Assembly (NCBI GenBank): GCA_031835245.1
Contig: JAVKOQ010000126.1
Coordinates: forward strand, 92,487 to 156,486
DNA from: Balamuthia mandrillaris
Lineage: Eukaryota; Discosea; Longamoebia; Balamuthiidae
Length of the DNA stretch: 64,000 nt
Direction: 5' to 3'
This document shows, in pieces, positions 19,360 to 29,188 of this stretch. The notes under the pieces were generated by a model that made no database searches, was not told the DNA's origin, and was given only the letters and a program-made list of their open reading frames with translations. Position numbers and translations under genes: made by a program. Within the stretch, counting starts at the first letter, position 1, and each line of letters opens with the position of its first letter.

Positions 19360-21006
19360 TTAATATTGTCTGGCCTCGGTTTGCGCTTGACAAGAAAATC
19401 CTTGCAGATGAATCCAAGCTAGCACCTCGTTCTGTCCACATTCAGCAGCGCTTCGGGCTGCCCTCCAATCCCAATCGCAGCCGTTTGCCAGAGCCCATTG
19501 CAGCACGTGCAAATGGCCGTGTGAAGCAGCGCTGCTTGCTGTCCTCCAATCCCAAGCGCAAACGTTAGAACCAGGTGAGCCATCGGGCTTGTAAGGATCT
19601 CGCAGCCACTGCAGCACATGAAGATGACCAGCGGCAGCCGCCATGCTGCACGCCACTTCATCAAAGGGATAGGAATGGCGCGTCAGCCATTTCAATACCT
19701 CTAAGTGACCTCCTCCTGCTGCAGCTGCGCTGACCTCCCTGCCCCATTGCTCGCAGCTGCCTCCACCAGCAGCAGGATGTTGTTTCGTTTGAGAAGGAGG
19801 ATGATGCTGTAAGAACCACTCGAGGATGTGGATGTGGCCATTTGCGGCGGCTTCTCTGCACAACGCAACTAGGCTCCACGATGGTATGTAGCCCTTCTTG
19901 GACAGCCAATCCAATACTTGCACGTGTCCGTTCTGCGCAGCACTTTGTACCATCATATACTGACGGATGGTTGGCATCCTCTCGGAAGTTTGTTCCTCCT
20001 CATTTTCCTCCTCTTCATCTCTTTTCCCGCTTCTGCTTCTTTCCTTGTTAGTCATTTCGATGTCAAGCCACTGCATCACGTGGACATGGCCATCGGAGGC
20101 AGCAAACAGACAGAGCAGCTCGTAGTTAAGATTCCATTTTTCTTCTTCGGGTGCTGGTTGCTTCATCTGCTGCAGCACATCCGAGTCCTCGGGGACACCC
20201 GCAGCAGCAGCAGCCACCCATAAGTCTGGCGCATACTCCGCTTGTTTTTGCAATTGTTGCTGTATCCATTGCAGCACTTCCAAATGCCCATTCTTCGCAG
20301 CAGCTACGGCCGTACCATGATTCCACGGACAGCCTTTGCTACGCAGCCATCGCAATATCTCCAAATGACCGTTCAGTGCAGCCTTTTCACATGCCTTCTC
20401 GTCCCAAACCGCAAAGCTGTTGTGTTGCTCAAGCCATTCAAGCACATGCAGGTGCCCGTTGCTCGCAGCACATTTGCTCAAACGAAAACAAAGGGCTTGA
20501 GAAGGGATATCGTGAGCCAGCTGAGGTTCAGCTTGGCGTCGTTTTCCTTGCAGTTGCAAAAGAGTCCATTGCAAGGTCTCGGTGCACCCTTCGCCAACAG
20601 CAGCCACGCAGCTCTCTTCGCATAACTGGTACCCGTTTTGTTGAGCCCAGGCAAGCATAGTGAGGTTGCTGCAAGCAGTCCTGATGCTCAATCGTTGGCG
20701 CAGGTGCAGCGGCGTGCAGGAGAACCAGCGATGGCAGGTCCTGGCAGCCACAGCAGACATGCCCCTTGGCAGCATGCCCAGTATATGGCACATCACTTCG
20801 TCCGGTAGCATTTCTTCTATGAGGCAACGTTCAACCTTTTCGGTTTCATCGATGTTTTCCAAGTGGCCAGTATGTTGTTCCGACAGCAAACCGCTTTGCG
20901 TTCTTCCACATTTAAGCGGCCTGGATTCGGTGTACGTGCTTGTATTGGGGTCGGTAATGTTGCTGCGGCCCTCTTCTCCACTCTGCGTGAGCCTCTTGCG
21001 TTTCAT
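19360..21006 (-). CDS. F-box and ankyrin-like repeat protein
   Basis: A single exon encodes 548 residues, starting MKRKRLTQSGEEG at 21006; the frame upstream of this Met has no other ATG. Residues about 60-105 form an F-box-like segment (LPDEVMCHILGMLPRGMSAV, ARTCHRWF). The rest is an array of about a dozen repeats of roughly 30 residues with the core [A/S]-x-x-GH-[L/V]-x-[V/I]-L-x-W-[L/I], for example ASNGHLHVLEWL, AALNGHLEILRWL and AAKNGHLEVLQWI. These divergent ankyrin-type repeats are very common in amoebae and in giant viruses that infect them. The F-box suggests an SCF ubiquitin-ligase adaptor whose repeats choose the substrate. No intron is seen. A TATATAAG box lies about 95 bp upstream. 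Confidence 0.85.
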   Translation of the reverse strand: MKRKRLTQSGEEGRSNITDPNTSTYTESRPLKCGRTQSGLLSEQHTGHLENIDETEKVERCLIEEMLPDEVMCHILGMLPRGMSAVAARTCHRWFSCTPLHLRQRLSIRTACSNLTMLAWAQQNGYQLCEESCVAAVGEGCTETLQWTLLQLQGKRRQAEPQLAHDIPSQALCFRLSKCAASNGHLHVLEWLEQHNSFAVWDEKACEKAALNGHLEILRWLRSKGCPWNHGTAVAAAKNGHLEVLQWIQQQLQKQAEYAPDLWVAAAAAGVPEDSDVLQQMKQPAPEEEKWNLNYELLCLFAASDGHVHVMQWLDIEMTNKERSRSGKRDEEEENEEEQTSERMPTIRQYMMVQSAAQNGHVQVLDWLSKKGYIPSWSLVALCREAAANGHIHILEWFLQHHPPSQTKQHPAAGGGSCEQWGREVSAAAAGGGHLEVLKWLTRHSYPFDEVACSMAAAAGHLHVLQWLRDPYKPDGSPGSNVCAWDWRTASSAASHGHLHVLQWALANGCDWDWRAARSAAECGQNEVLAWIHLQGFSCQAQTEARQY

Positions 21007-21308
21007 TTTCGTTCTTGAAATATTTTCTACGAAAATTTTGTCGACACTAATAATAAAAGTGAGCCCCAATCATGAAATTGATCACTATATTTTCGCTCTT
21101 ATATAGGACAAGCATGACATCATGGAGCCCCGATGGAGGGAACCGAAAAAAGAGAGCATTACCGTCGACAAACGGGGAAGAAGGACGAGAAGGCCACCTG
21201 CTTTCCCCCATTTTTCACCTGCCTGCCTGAAGGACGCACTCTCCTTCTCCTTCTCCTTTCTTTTTAGTTCTTCCATCCTCAACCACCCCACTCTGCAAAC
21301 ACAAAGAG
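21007..21308. promoter_or_regulatory. Divergent promoter region
   Basis: About 300 bp are shared by the F-box/ankyrin gene (minus) and the App1 gene (plus). The minus-strand element CTATATAAG (about 21098-21106) sits 90-100 bp from the ankyrin start. The plus-strand side is pyrimidine-rich before the App1 ATG. Confidence 0.45.
21098..21106 (-). promoter_or_regulatory. TATA box of F-box/ankyrin gene
   Basis: CTATATAAG on the minus strand, 92-100 bp upstream of the start codon. Confidence 0.45.
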
Positions 21309-21816
21309 ATGCCCAAGCTGAAAATAGAAAGAGGGTACAGAAAAAAATACCAGTCAGAAGGAAGCAGCAGCTCTGACTTTGGTTATGGCTTCTACGAAGA
21401 CAGTTTTTCCGCCCCCAGCGAACCAGGACGACGCCATTTTGCTCACGTCAACAAGAAGACCATCCTATTTTTCCCCACTATAGCAGCCGTCGAACTAGAC
21501 GATGGAGAAGAGCACGGAGGAAGTGAACCTGAAGTGGAAGAGGCGTGGTACGACGGTGGAGGAGGTGTTGGCTATGGGAGAAGGAGTGGAGGAAGAAAGA
21601 AAGGACACCCCCACATCCATTTTCACTTGCATGGCTGCGCCTTCCAGAGCATAGAAGGGAGCAAGAGAAGGAAGGCCACTCTGATGTTTTTGTCAAAGAA
21701 GTTAGGCAGCAAAGGAGAAGCCCAACAAAAGATTGTTTCGGAGCGACTCGAACCGTTTCTAGCTTCTTATATCAAAGGCCATCGCTTTTCCATTCGTTTT
21801 TGTACTTTTCTCCTTC

Positions 21817-21858
<42 letters not shown>

Positions 21859-24026
21859 GTTCGCTTCTTAGCCATGTTCTCTTCTTAACTTTCTCATGCG
21901 TTTTCCAAACAAACTCTTTAGTGGAGTGTGGAGTGTCGAGCAACATCTTCAAGTTGGACCTCGCAACAGCAACCAACGGTCACGCTCTCAACCAAATCTC
22001 TTTGCCCGTTAGCCACGTATTTCCCTCTTCCAAAAACTCTTACATAAGAGCATTACAAAAGCCATCACAACCGTCACATTCTCGTTCTCTTCCAGACCTA
22101 AGCTCACGACAAACTCCAGTCCATGGTGCTCATCAGAGTTACGCCCACTGCAATAGCGCAAACAGCATTCAGGATGCCTCGAATCCTTTTCTTACTCCCT
22201 CACCAACCTCGTCTCGAGGACACTCCCCCCCGTCAACCTCTTACCTATCGCCGCAACAGCGCCGAGAGCTTCCGCGCAGTGCCCCGGAGCTTCCCTACGC
22301 CCCCCATCGCAGCAGCAGGCCCCATCTCTCTCCACGACACAGCGAGTCCGAGCCTGCTCTTCGTCATGCTCCTTATGCAAGCTTTGATCCGTTCAGCACT
22401 CCATCACATCCCTCGTCATCACCGATGCCTCTCCCTCCTCTCCCTCTCGCGTCTCCACTTCCATCTTCTTCACCCTCTTCTCCTGTTGCTTATCAACAAC
22501 ACCAGCAACACCAACAATGCTTCCCTCCTTTGCCCTATGCACCACACCGAATGCCATCAACCACCAACAACGCCCAACAGTCGTTGGCCTCCTCCCAGGC
22601 ACAACCCGAGTTTGATCCTTTTGATGAGTTTGCTCAGCAACGCTTCCACCAGAACAATAACAATCACAGCAACGGTTCTGCCACCCCTTCGTCTGCTCCG
22701 TTGCCTGCTCTGCCACCTTTGCAGAACAACAACGACGACCACAACCACGGATCGCCGCTCTCGCCACGCGGTCCCCTGTCGCCCCGCTCTTTTCCAGGCT
22801 CGGTTGCTGCTCCTGCTGGTCGGTATCTCCAACCGCTGCCACAATATCAGCAGCAACGTCCCTCCACTGCTCAGTATCACCATCGCCCGCCACCTCAACA
22901 GCAGCAGCATCAACAACAACCACATCATCAGCATCGACAGCAACAACCACGACCACAACAGCAACAACAGCCACAACAGCTCATACAGAAAACGTGCCTC
23001 ACGGAGGAGTGGCTCCATTTCGAGCTGGTGCCTGGCAATTCCTTCCATAGCTCTGATGGTTCTTCCTTTCCTTCTTTCTCGCCCCGTCTTTCTTTCTTCT
23101 GTGCTACTAACTCTCTCTTCTTCTCAGATCTTTACTTGGAACAACACCGAACGCATAACAGGTGGGATAACGATGACGACGAAGACGATGACTTCTCTTC
23201 CCCCTCCTTCTCCGACGCCGATGCAGAAGGGGGTTGGGAGGAAGGTTCCGTACGAGGAAGGGTGCTGTTGGTAGAAGAAGAAGGCATCTCTCTCATCTCC
23301 GACATCGACGATACCATAAAGTTCTCCTTCGTGGCCGACAAGAAGGAGCTCCTCAAGAACACGTTCCTTAGGGAGTTTGTGGCGGTGGAGGGCATGGCCC
23401 CGCTCTACCGCCGATGGCAGCGGCTCATCAACGACTGTCCGGATGTTCCCAATCGTCTCAAGTTCCATTACGTCTCCGGTTCTCCCTATCAGCTCTACCG
23501 TCCGTTAGCTTTGTTCTTGTGGGGTCCCGCTTTCTTTCATTTTCCTCTTTCCTCTTCGTCGAGCGATCATCACCCAAAGGAAGAAAAAGAAGATGAATCG
23601 AGGTTCCCACAGGGAAGCGTGCACTTGAAGAATGTGGCGTGGAACGATAAGAGCCTGTTCAAGCTGTTCGAGGACAAGTTGGAATATAAGCTCAACATCA
23701 TCGAGCCGGAGCTCTTCCGCCGTTTTCCCAAACGCAAGTTCATCCTTGTGGGCGATTCTTCCGAGCAAGACCCAGAGGTATACAGCGCCTTGGCCTGGCG
23801 CTATCCTCATCAGGTCATCGCCATCTTCATTCGAAGGGCTCCCATCTCGGCTTCGTCGTCATCGGAGGGAGAGGCGTCACTGGAGGCGAAGGAGATGCGG
23901 TGGCAGCAAATGTTTGCTGGTCTGGAGCAAAGAGGAATCGTTTGGAGGGTTTTCAGTGACCCGAGCGAATTGGAGGAGATCGACCTGCTTTCACTTGTGC
24001 GTTCTCGTTTACAAGCTGCACAATAG
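21309..24026 (+). CDS. App1-type (DUF2183) phosphatidate phosphatase
   Basis: The reading frame is open over the whole 905 codons, yet parts look like introns. One (about 21800-21920) holds a (CT)n tract; others may lie at about 23059-23127 and 23504-23578. The N-terminal part (RLEPFLASYIKGHRFS, ISLPVSHVF) matches the domain preceding the App1 catalytic core. Then comes a long His/Gln/Pro/Ser-rich linker (about residues 280-560) with poly-Gln/His runs. The catalytic part carries EEGISLISDIDDTIKFSFV, the DxDxT motif of HAD-type phosphatases, followed by LKFHYVSGSPYQLYRPL, VHLKNVAWND and RKFILVGDSSEQDPEVYSAL. In yeast, App1 dephosphorylates phosphatidate at endocytic actin patches. A similar lipid-signalling role is inferred. 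It ends 50 bp from the convergent RhoGAP gene. Confidence 0.85.
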
Positions 24027-24076
24027 ATTGTTTTTTTTTTCAAAGTTAACTGCAAAATCACAAAACTACACCTTTT

Positions 24077-24670
24077 CTAGATTCGGTTCCAGTGCTGGAT
24101 GTAGAAGTAACAGTTCTTGATGAGCGTTGTGTAGTTCTGAGGAAGATCTATCGAAGGCGCCAACAACGGACCTAAATAGCAGTAATGCAGAGCATACATC
24201 AGAGAGAAGCAAAGAGAGAAGAGTGAAGAGAAAAGGAAGCGAGAGAATAGGAAAGGATACAAATACTTACCAAAGACTACAGCGAGAGAATGGGCGTCCA
24301 TGCCGTTGGTATCCGAGTGAATGGCAACAGACGCCAAAAACTTGGCTATGTACTTGAGAAGGTCACGGTTGGGTCGTGGCAATTCGTTGGCAACTTCTAA
24401 CAGCTGTTGTGCTCTCTTCTTGTCCTGTTCCCTTGGGTCCTCCTCTGTGTCAATGGCATGTGTGTCCACATAGCGATGATAGAGAGCAAACGTTATAACT
24501 GGCTCTGGAAGCTCTTTGAGATACCTGTGATGTGTTCATCAGCGAAGCCGTGAATTGAAAAGAAAGAGAATAAGGTACATTTTGAACAGAGTAGCTACCG
24601 AATGTGGAGAATAAATAATTGGGAGGTCAACATCTCCTATTGATGGTACAAACTAACGGTAAGAGAAATG

Positions 24671-24715
<45 letters not shown>

Positions 24716-25661
24716 AAGCAGCAGGGCAAATGGCGACAAACACCATTGTCTAAACAGTTTCTCATGTGCTGGACCTCATAGGAAAGGCCTGGCCTACGAA
24801 AGATACCCCACTCCTTCAGGCCTGTATTTACATAAGAATGCCGAAAGGGAGTCAGCTCTCAGAAGAAGAGACGCTAAGAACAGAAAGCAGCGCCAACAAA
24901 CGACTAAAAAGAAAATAGCGAATAGAACGAGCACCATTGGTCTTGCTGGGACCCAACCAAGTCACAACCCGTTCCACAAAGAGAGGAATAGTTTGCTCTT
25001 CCTTCTCATAGGCATTATCTACAATACGCTGTTGTTGTTGCTGCTGTTGCATTTTGTTGCTGCCTGGGTCTGAAGAGGTAGTGACAACAGAAGATAGAGG
25101 TTGGGCGATGGAACCGCGTGGAGAGGGCAAGGGGGAGGTGAGAGAGGGAGAAGCCTTGGCGGCGTTCTGCTGGCGTTGCCTGTTGAGGGAGGCAGCACGC
25201 AGGATGGCCGTCATCCACTCCTCTCTTTGCTTCGTGGTGTCGGTGAACATGTAGTAGACCCTGTTTTGGGCTCTTATCTCGAAGCTGTTGGGTTTCTTCG
25301 TGACAGGGCCTGCCGTTGCCACCTGCGCTTCATCTAACATAATCACTCCTTGCGGACTTGTATCCTATTTTTTTTTTTTTTTTGAGATAAGAGGAAAGAA
25401 CGAGGACGGAGAGGAGGGAGAAAAAAAAGGAGTAGGTGAACAACAAAAACGCACGTTTCTATCTTTGAAGTAGTAGAGACGATTACCCTTCAAAATACAG
25501 TAGCGCCGTCGCCAGCTTTTGACCACGCCGCCCTGCTTGGTGAGGTAACCCTTTTTGTCACAGTCCTGCCCCAAGACCGTGGCGGACTGCAGCTCATTGC
25601 CAGAGAAGCCAAGGGAGCTCAAGTTCACGCTGTCTCTCAGCCCAAAGTTCAGGAAAGCCAT
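24077..25661 (-). CDS. PH domain RhoGAP
   Basis: Multi-exon gene starting MAFLNFGLRDSVNLS at 25661. Residues about 35-130 form a PH domain (KKGYLTKQGGVVKSWRRRYC, ILKGNRLYYFKD, then NRVYYMFTDTTKQREEWM), which binds phosphoinositides. A Gln/Ser/Pro linker follows, then a RhoGAP domain: GLKEWGIFRRPGLSYEV holds the arginine finger (GIFR), and SVATLFKMYLKELPEP, RDLLKYIAKFL and NGMDAHSLAVVFGPLLAPS match the rest. It should speed GTP hydrolysis by Rho/Rac/Cdc42 at membranes. The intron inside the GAP domain holds the (GA)n tract at 24671-24712, which is CT in sense. The last residues IQHWNRI end at 24077, convergent with App1. Confidence 0.9.
24671..24712. repeat. (GA)n microsatellite in RhoGAP intron
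   Basis: About 40 nt of GA dinucleotides on the plus strand lie within a minus-strand intron, so the pre-mRNA carries (CU)n. Confidence 0.9.
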
Positions 25662-25981
25662 TTCTCTCTCTCTTACCCTCTTCTTCGTTTATTATGGCCG
25701 TTGCTTTTTTTTTCAATGTGAAATTGGAGGAGTTCAGAGAACCAATCCCCTTTCATAACCGCTATGAACTGGAGATCTTGTTGATCACGTACCAAATTTT
25801 TTCTTCGAATAAAAAAATGAAATTTGGGCGAAACAGAGAGTGGGCTTGTGGAAAATAGACAAACGGTGGCGGCTGCTACTGTTTTGCTACTCTTCTCTCT
25901 CTGTTACTCTTCTCTTTTCGCCCCCAAAAGTACGTAGTGCTGGTTAAAAGAAAGAAAAGAACCACCAACACCTTGCACACT
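25662..25981. promoter_or_regulatory. Divergent promoter region of RhoGAP and MYND genes
   Basis: About 320 bp lie between divergent start codons. The region is T-rich and pyrimidine-rich. No distinct element was recognised. Confidence 0.35.
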
Positions 25982-26633
25982 ATGAAGGCTTCAAGCGCAC
26001 CAAGCAAGACCCCAACGTATAACCCTTTGGAGCTCAGCGTGCCTGCGGACTACACGCCAGAGGCCCTGCGCGCCGCCATCCGCACCATCGAGCCCTTGGC
26101 CGATGCTGCCGCCCCTGACGTGTGGGCGCAGGAGCTTAGAGCCCTGAAGCAGCGCTACCGTTGGAAGGACCCCAGGGTGCTGCTGGCCTACACCAAAGCA
26201 GGCGACTACAAAGACCTCTTTGTCTACTTTGACAACGCCGACAAGAGCAGCCCCATCAACGAACCCGCCACCAAGGCCTTCAAATGCTACGGCCTGGATG
26301 GCAACCAGACCTCCATGAACTGGACTGCTGTTCGGGGGACCTGCGTTGTGGGCAGGGCCGAGCCTCCCGCCATCTCCTCCTTTACCAGCCCCCTCTCCAG
26401 CCAACAAACCTCGTTTCCCTACGAGCCCTTGCTCCCCGAGGAACTGGTGGAAACCCTTATGTACTTTAAGGACAAAAATGACACGATGCCCCTGCCATCA
26501 AACCACTTACTGCAACCAACAATGCCAAAAGGCGGACTGGCCAAAGCATAAGCTGACCTGTTCTGCAAGGAAGCAGCCGCAAGGCACCGCCTCCTCTTCA
26601 ACCTCAACGACCGCCAAGGCTGCAGCCAAGTAG
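25982..26633 (+). CDS. MYND-type zinc finger protein (frame unresolved before the finger)
   Basis: The frame from MKASSAPSKTPTYNPL at 25982 encodes about 170 residues of unrecognised sequence (FKCYGLDGNQTSMNWTAV, PEELVETLMYF). The C-terminal half of a MYND finger (YCNQQCQKADWPKHKLTC) is in the next frame and runs to a stop at 26633 after a Ser/Thr/Ala/Lys tail. Joining them requires loss of 1 mod 3 nt. A 28-nt GT-AG segment around 26410-26440 would do this but leaves an atypical finger start (RCPCHQTTYC), and the first CxxC of a MYND domain is not found. So this is either a micro-intron, a sequence error or a decayed gene. MYND fingers mediate protein-protein contacts in transcriptional repressors and methyltransferases. 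Confidence 0.55.
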
Positions 26634-26670
26634 GTTGCCGCCAAGGCCTGTTGGCAGTGTGGCGGTACAA

Positions 26671-26724
<54 letters not shown>

Positions 26725-26962
26725 AAAGAGACAGAGACAGAGAGAGGAGAGAAGAAAGAAGGATTGTGAGAGAGCGAATAATTCTTAGCACAATTTGTTT
26801 TATTTGTCGTTTAGAAAGAAGAAAGAAGAGAGCTAAAAACACAAAACGCAAGAACTTCAGGTCCGGTTGTTCCCTTTGCAACTATTAGGGGTACCATACA
26901 AACAAAAAAAGCTGAACTGTACAAGTCCTTACAGCTGAACAAACAAGAGACAGAGAGAACGT
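26634..26962. other. Convergent intergenic region with (GA)n
   Basis: About 330 bp lie between two converging stop codons. A (GA)n run at about 26673-26720 is the only structure seen. No gene. Confidence 0.5.
26673..26720. repeat. (GA)n microsatellite, intergenic
   Basis: About 48 nt of GA just after the MYND gene stop, likely within its 3' UTR. Confidence 0.85.
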
Positions 26963-29188
26963 TTAGAGGAAGAGCTTGAAGATAGGCTCGATGTTGTTGG
27001 CGCTGCCTCCGTCCTCCTCCTCTTGCTTCTCGGGGATGATGGTGACGCTCTGGAGCTGCTGACCCGAGTCGGCGTACTCCTGGGCGCTCTGTCTCCTCAT
27101 GGGAATGAGGGTGTGGACCTCCTTCGCCGCGCCGCTGCCACGACGTTTCAGAGGAGCCTGGGCCACTCCGGAGACGATGTGGAAGTACCAGTCCCGCTGC
27201 TCATCATCGATGACGAGGGGCTGAGCCCGGATGCCAAAGCCGTTGTGGACGGTCTGGCCGTTCTCCCAGTTGGCCGCATCAAAGTCGACCTGACGCCAGT
27301 CCCAGTTCTTGGCGAGGACGCCGGCGCCGGCGGCCGTGTCGGGGATACCTCCTGGAAGGGTGGTCTCGTCAAAGAGAACGATCCTGGAGCCGCGTCCGAC
27401 CTCTGTCACACCGTCGATATCCGCGGCGCAGCCAGTGCCCGCACCGGCGATGCTGGGGCTAACGCCAGGGACCATGCTGTAGCAGACAAAGGCCTGCTTG
27501 AGGGTGAACTCGAAGGCCTGCACGTCGGCATCGTCCACAAGGAAACTGTGCCTGACCCAGATGTCCTCGCCGCTGCTGAAGACAGCGGGGTTCATGCCAG
27601 TGGGATTGGTGTCGACGAGCTGCATGGCGGCCTGGGTCTCAAAGAACTCGATGGCGCTGGGCACGGGGATCTCTCCCAGGTCGGTGTCCGGGTCCTCAGC
27701 GGAGATGTCCACGTAGATGTTGGCCTGGAGGACGTCGCCGCCGGTGGTGGTCCAGGTGAACTCAAACTCGCCGGTGTACTGGGCGTTGAAGTTGGACTCG
27801 CCGCCGGCCTGCGGCTGAGTGAGCTCATCGAAGTCGGCCGTCCAGGTGATGATACAAGGATTGGTGGAGCCGGCGCAGTTGCCGTTGTCACCCACACGGG
27901 TCAAGGTGGGTTGCTCGCTGGCAGCATCGCGAGCGGCCTTGAGGGGGTAGTTGGTGGCGGCGAAGCCGGCCTGGAGGATGTTGGGGCTGTTGACGGGGGT
28001 CACTCTGTCCGGGTCCTGGATGAGAGTTCTAAAGGTGAAGACCAGGCCCTCGTTGCCTCCGCTGTGGGTGACATCAAAGTCCAAGATATTGACCTCAAAG
28101 TCCCACTCCTCGGAGATGACGTCCAGGTCGGTCACAGTCTCGGCAATGCTGAAGGTGAAGGGAAAGACGAAGGTGGTCTTGTAGTAGCCGGCGGCATCGT
28201 CGTCCTCATCTCTCGGGCGGATGACGTTTACGAAGAGGTTGGCGGTGTAGTCCAGGCCGGTGGCAGAGGCGGCGGGGTCAGTATCGCCAGAGTAGGAGCA
28301 GTCACCGGCCTCGGTGTTTCTGACTAGGGCAGAGACGGGGATGCTGCTGGTGAACCTTACGGTGTCGCAGTCTACGGCGGTAACGGCCCACTCAGTGCCG
28401 GTGGTGACGTAGGGCATGTAGTCGGTATTGTCGAGGGCGTCAGGGATGGAGGCATGAACGACGCTGTCATAGTCTGCCTGAGGGGAGGAGAACCACCAGT
28501 CGGCAAAGTCAGCCACAAAGTTGGCATCATCGTGGTTGCTGCAGGTGCGTCCAGCGCCATCGGCGCTGTCACCGGTGGTGGGAGTAATGTCGAAGTCCCA
28601 AAAGTCAATCATGTAGGAGGATTGGTTACGAATGTAGGCAACGTCCACCTGGAACTGGACCTGGAGGCCGTTCAGAGTGATTGTCACGGAGGGGGCAGGA
28701 GGAGCAGAGAAGGAACCAGCGCTGCCAAGGTCAGGAATGCCAGAGCAGTCCTGTTGGTCATAGGTATAGATATACACAGTTGCGGCAGTGTCAGACTCAT
28801 CGTCGGCGTCATCGGCATCAACAGCCACGTAGGTGAAGCTGCTGACATGCTCTGCAGGGGTGGCTCCTCCAACGAAGCAAGCCTTGCCGTTAGCTACGGT
28901 GATTTCGTCGGATGCCGCCAAGGCAGTGGCTGAACAGGTATTGGTGCCAGCGTCCCAGGCATAGAGCTCGCTGTCACCCTGGATGTTGCCGATGGAGATA
29001 ATCTTGAACGTATCAGCGTTGGCGGCATTTGCGTCTTCGGGGTCGACTTGGAAAACAATAACCACAGTGCCAGACCCAGGAGGGAAGGGGTTTTCTACTC
29101 GGACGTCCAGAACGGCAGGAGCCACGGCCAGGGTTTTTGTTAAGTAGAGAGTGAGAAGAAAGGCTACGTAGAACCCTTGATTCTTCAT
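26963..29188 (-). CDS. Large secreted protein of unknown family
   Basis: A single uninterrupted exon encodes 741 residues. The N-terminus (MKNQGFYVAFLLTLYLTKTLAVA) is a clear signal peptide. The mature protein is acidic and rich in Asp, Ala, Thr and Gly, with scattered Cys and a beta-sandwich-like rhythm (VRVENPFPPGSGTVVIVFQV, FDVTHSGGNEGLVFTFRTL, QYTGEFEFTWTTTGGDV). It could be several Ig-like or jelly-roll modules, but I recognise no named domain. There is no C-terminal membrane helix. Lack of introns and a strongly G+C-rich third codon position, unlike most neighbours, suggest high expression. A cell-surface, cyst-wall or extracellular protein is a reasonable guess. A TATAAAAA box lies about 110 bp upstream. 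Confidence 0.8.
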   Translation of the reverse strand: MKNQGFYVAFLLTLYLTKTLAVAPAVLDVRVENPFPPGSGTVVIVFQVDPEDANAANADTFKIISIGNIQGDSELYAWDAGTNTCSATALAASDEITVANGKACFVGGATPAEHVSSFTYVAVDADDADDESDTAATVYIYTYDQQDCSGIPDLGSAGSFSAPPAPSVTITLNGLQVQFQVDVAYIRNQSSYMIDFWDFDITPTTGDSADGAGRTCSNHDDANFVADFADWWFSSPQADYDSVVHASIPDALDNTDYMPYVTTGTEWAVTAVDCDTVRFTSSIPVSALVRNTEAGDCSYSGDTDPAASATGLDYTANLFVNVIRPRDEDDDAAGYYKTTFVFPFTFSIAETVTDLDVISEEWDFEVNILDFDVTHSGGNEGLVFTFRTLIQDPDRVTPVNSPNILQAGFAATNYPLKAARDAASEQPTLTRVGDNGNCAGSTNPCIITWTADFDELTQPQAGGESNFNAQYTGEFEFTWTTTGGDVLQANIYVDISAEDPDTDLGEIPVPSAIEFFETQAAMQLVDTNPTGMNPAVFSSGEDIWVRHSFLVDDADVQAFEFTLKQAFVCYSMVPGVSPSIAGAGTGCAADIDGVTEVGRGSRIVLFDETTLPGGIPDTAAGAGVLAKNWDWRQVDFDAANWENGQTVHNGFGIRAQPLVIDDEQRDWYFHIVSGVAQAPLKRRGSGAAKEVHTLIPMRRQSAQEYADSGQQLQSVTIIPEKQEEEDGGSANNIEPIFKLFL

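Noticed and set aside
19360-21006. Viral insertion as explanation of the ankyrin-repeat gene
   Set aside because: No neighbouring viral genes or insertion ends are visible. Similar genes are normal in amoeba genomes.
22123-23274. Second plus-strand frame of 383 codons inside App1
   Set aside because: It overlaps the Gln/Pro/His linker in a shifted frame. Its His/Arg-rich composition is a frame artefact of the repeats.
27023-28327. Plus-strand open frame of 434 codons
   Set aside because: Antisense to the secreted protein gene. Its Gly/Val/Asp composition mirrors the G+C-rich third positions of the other strand.
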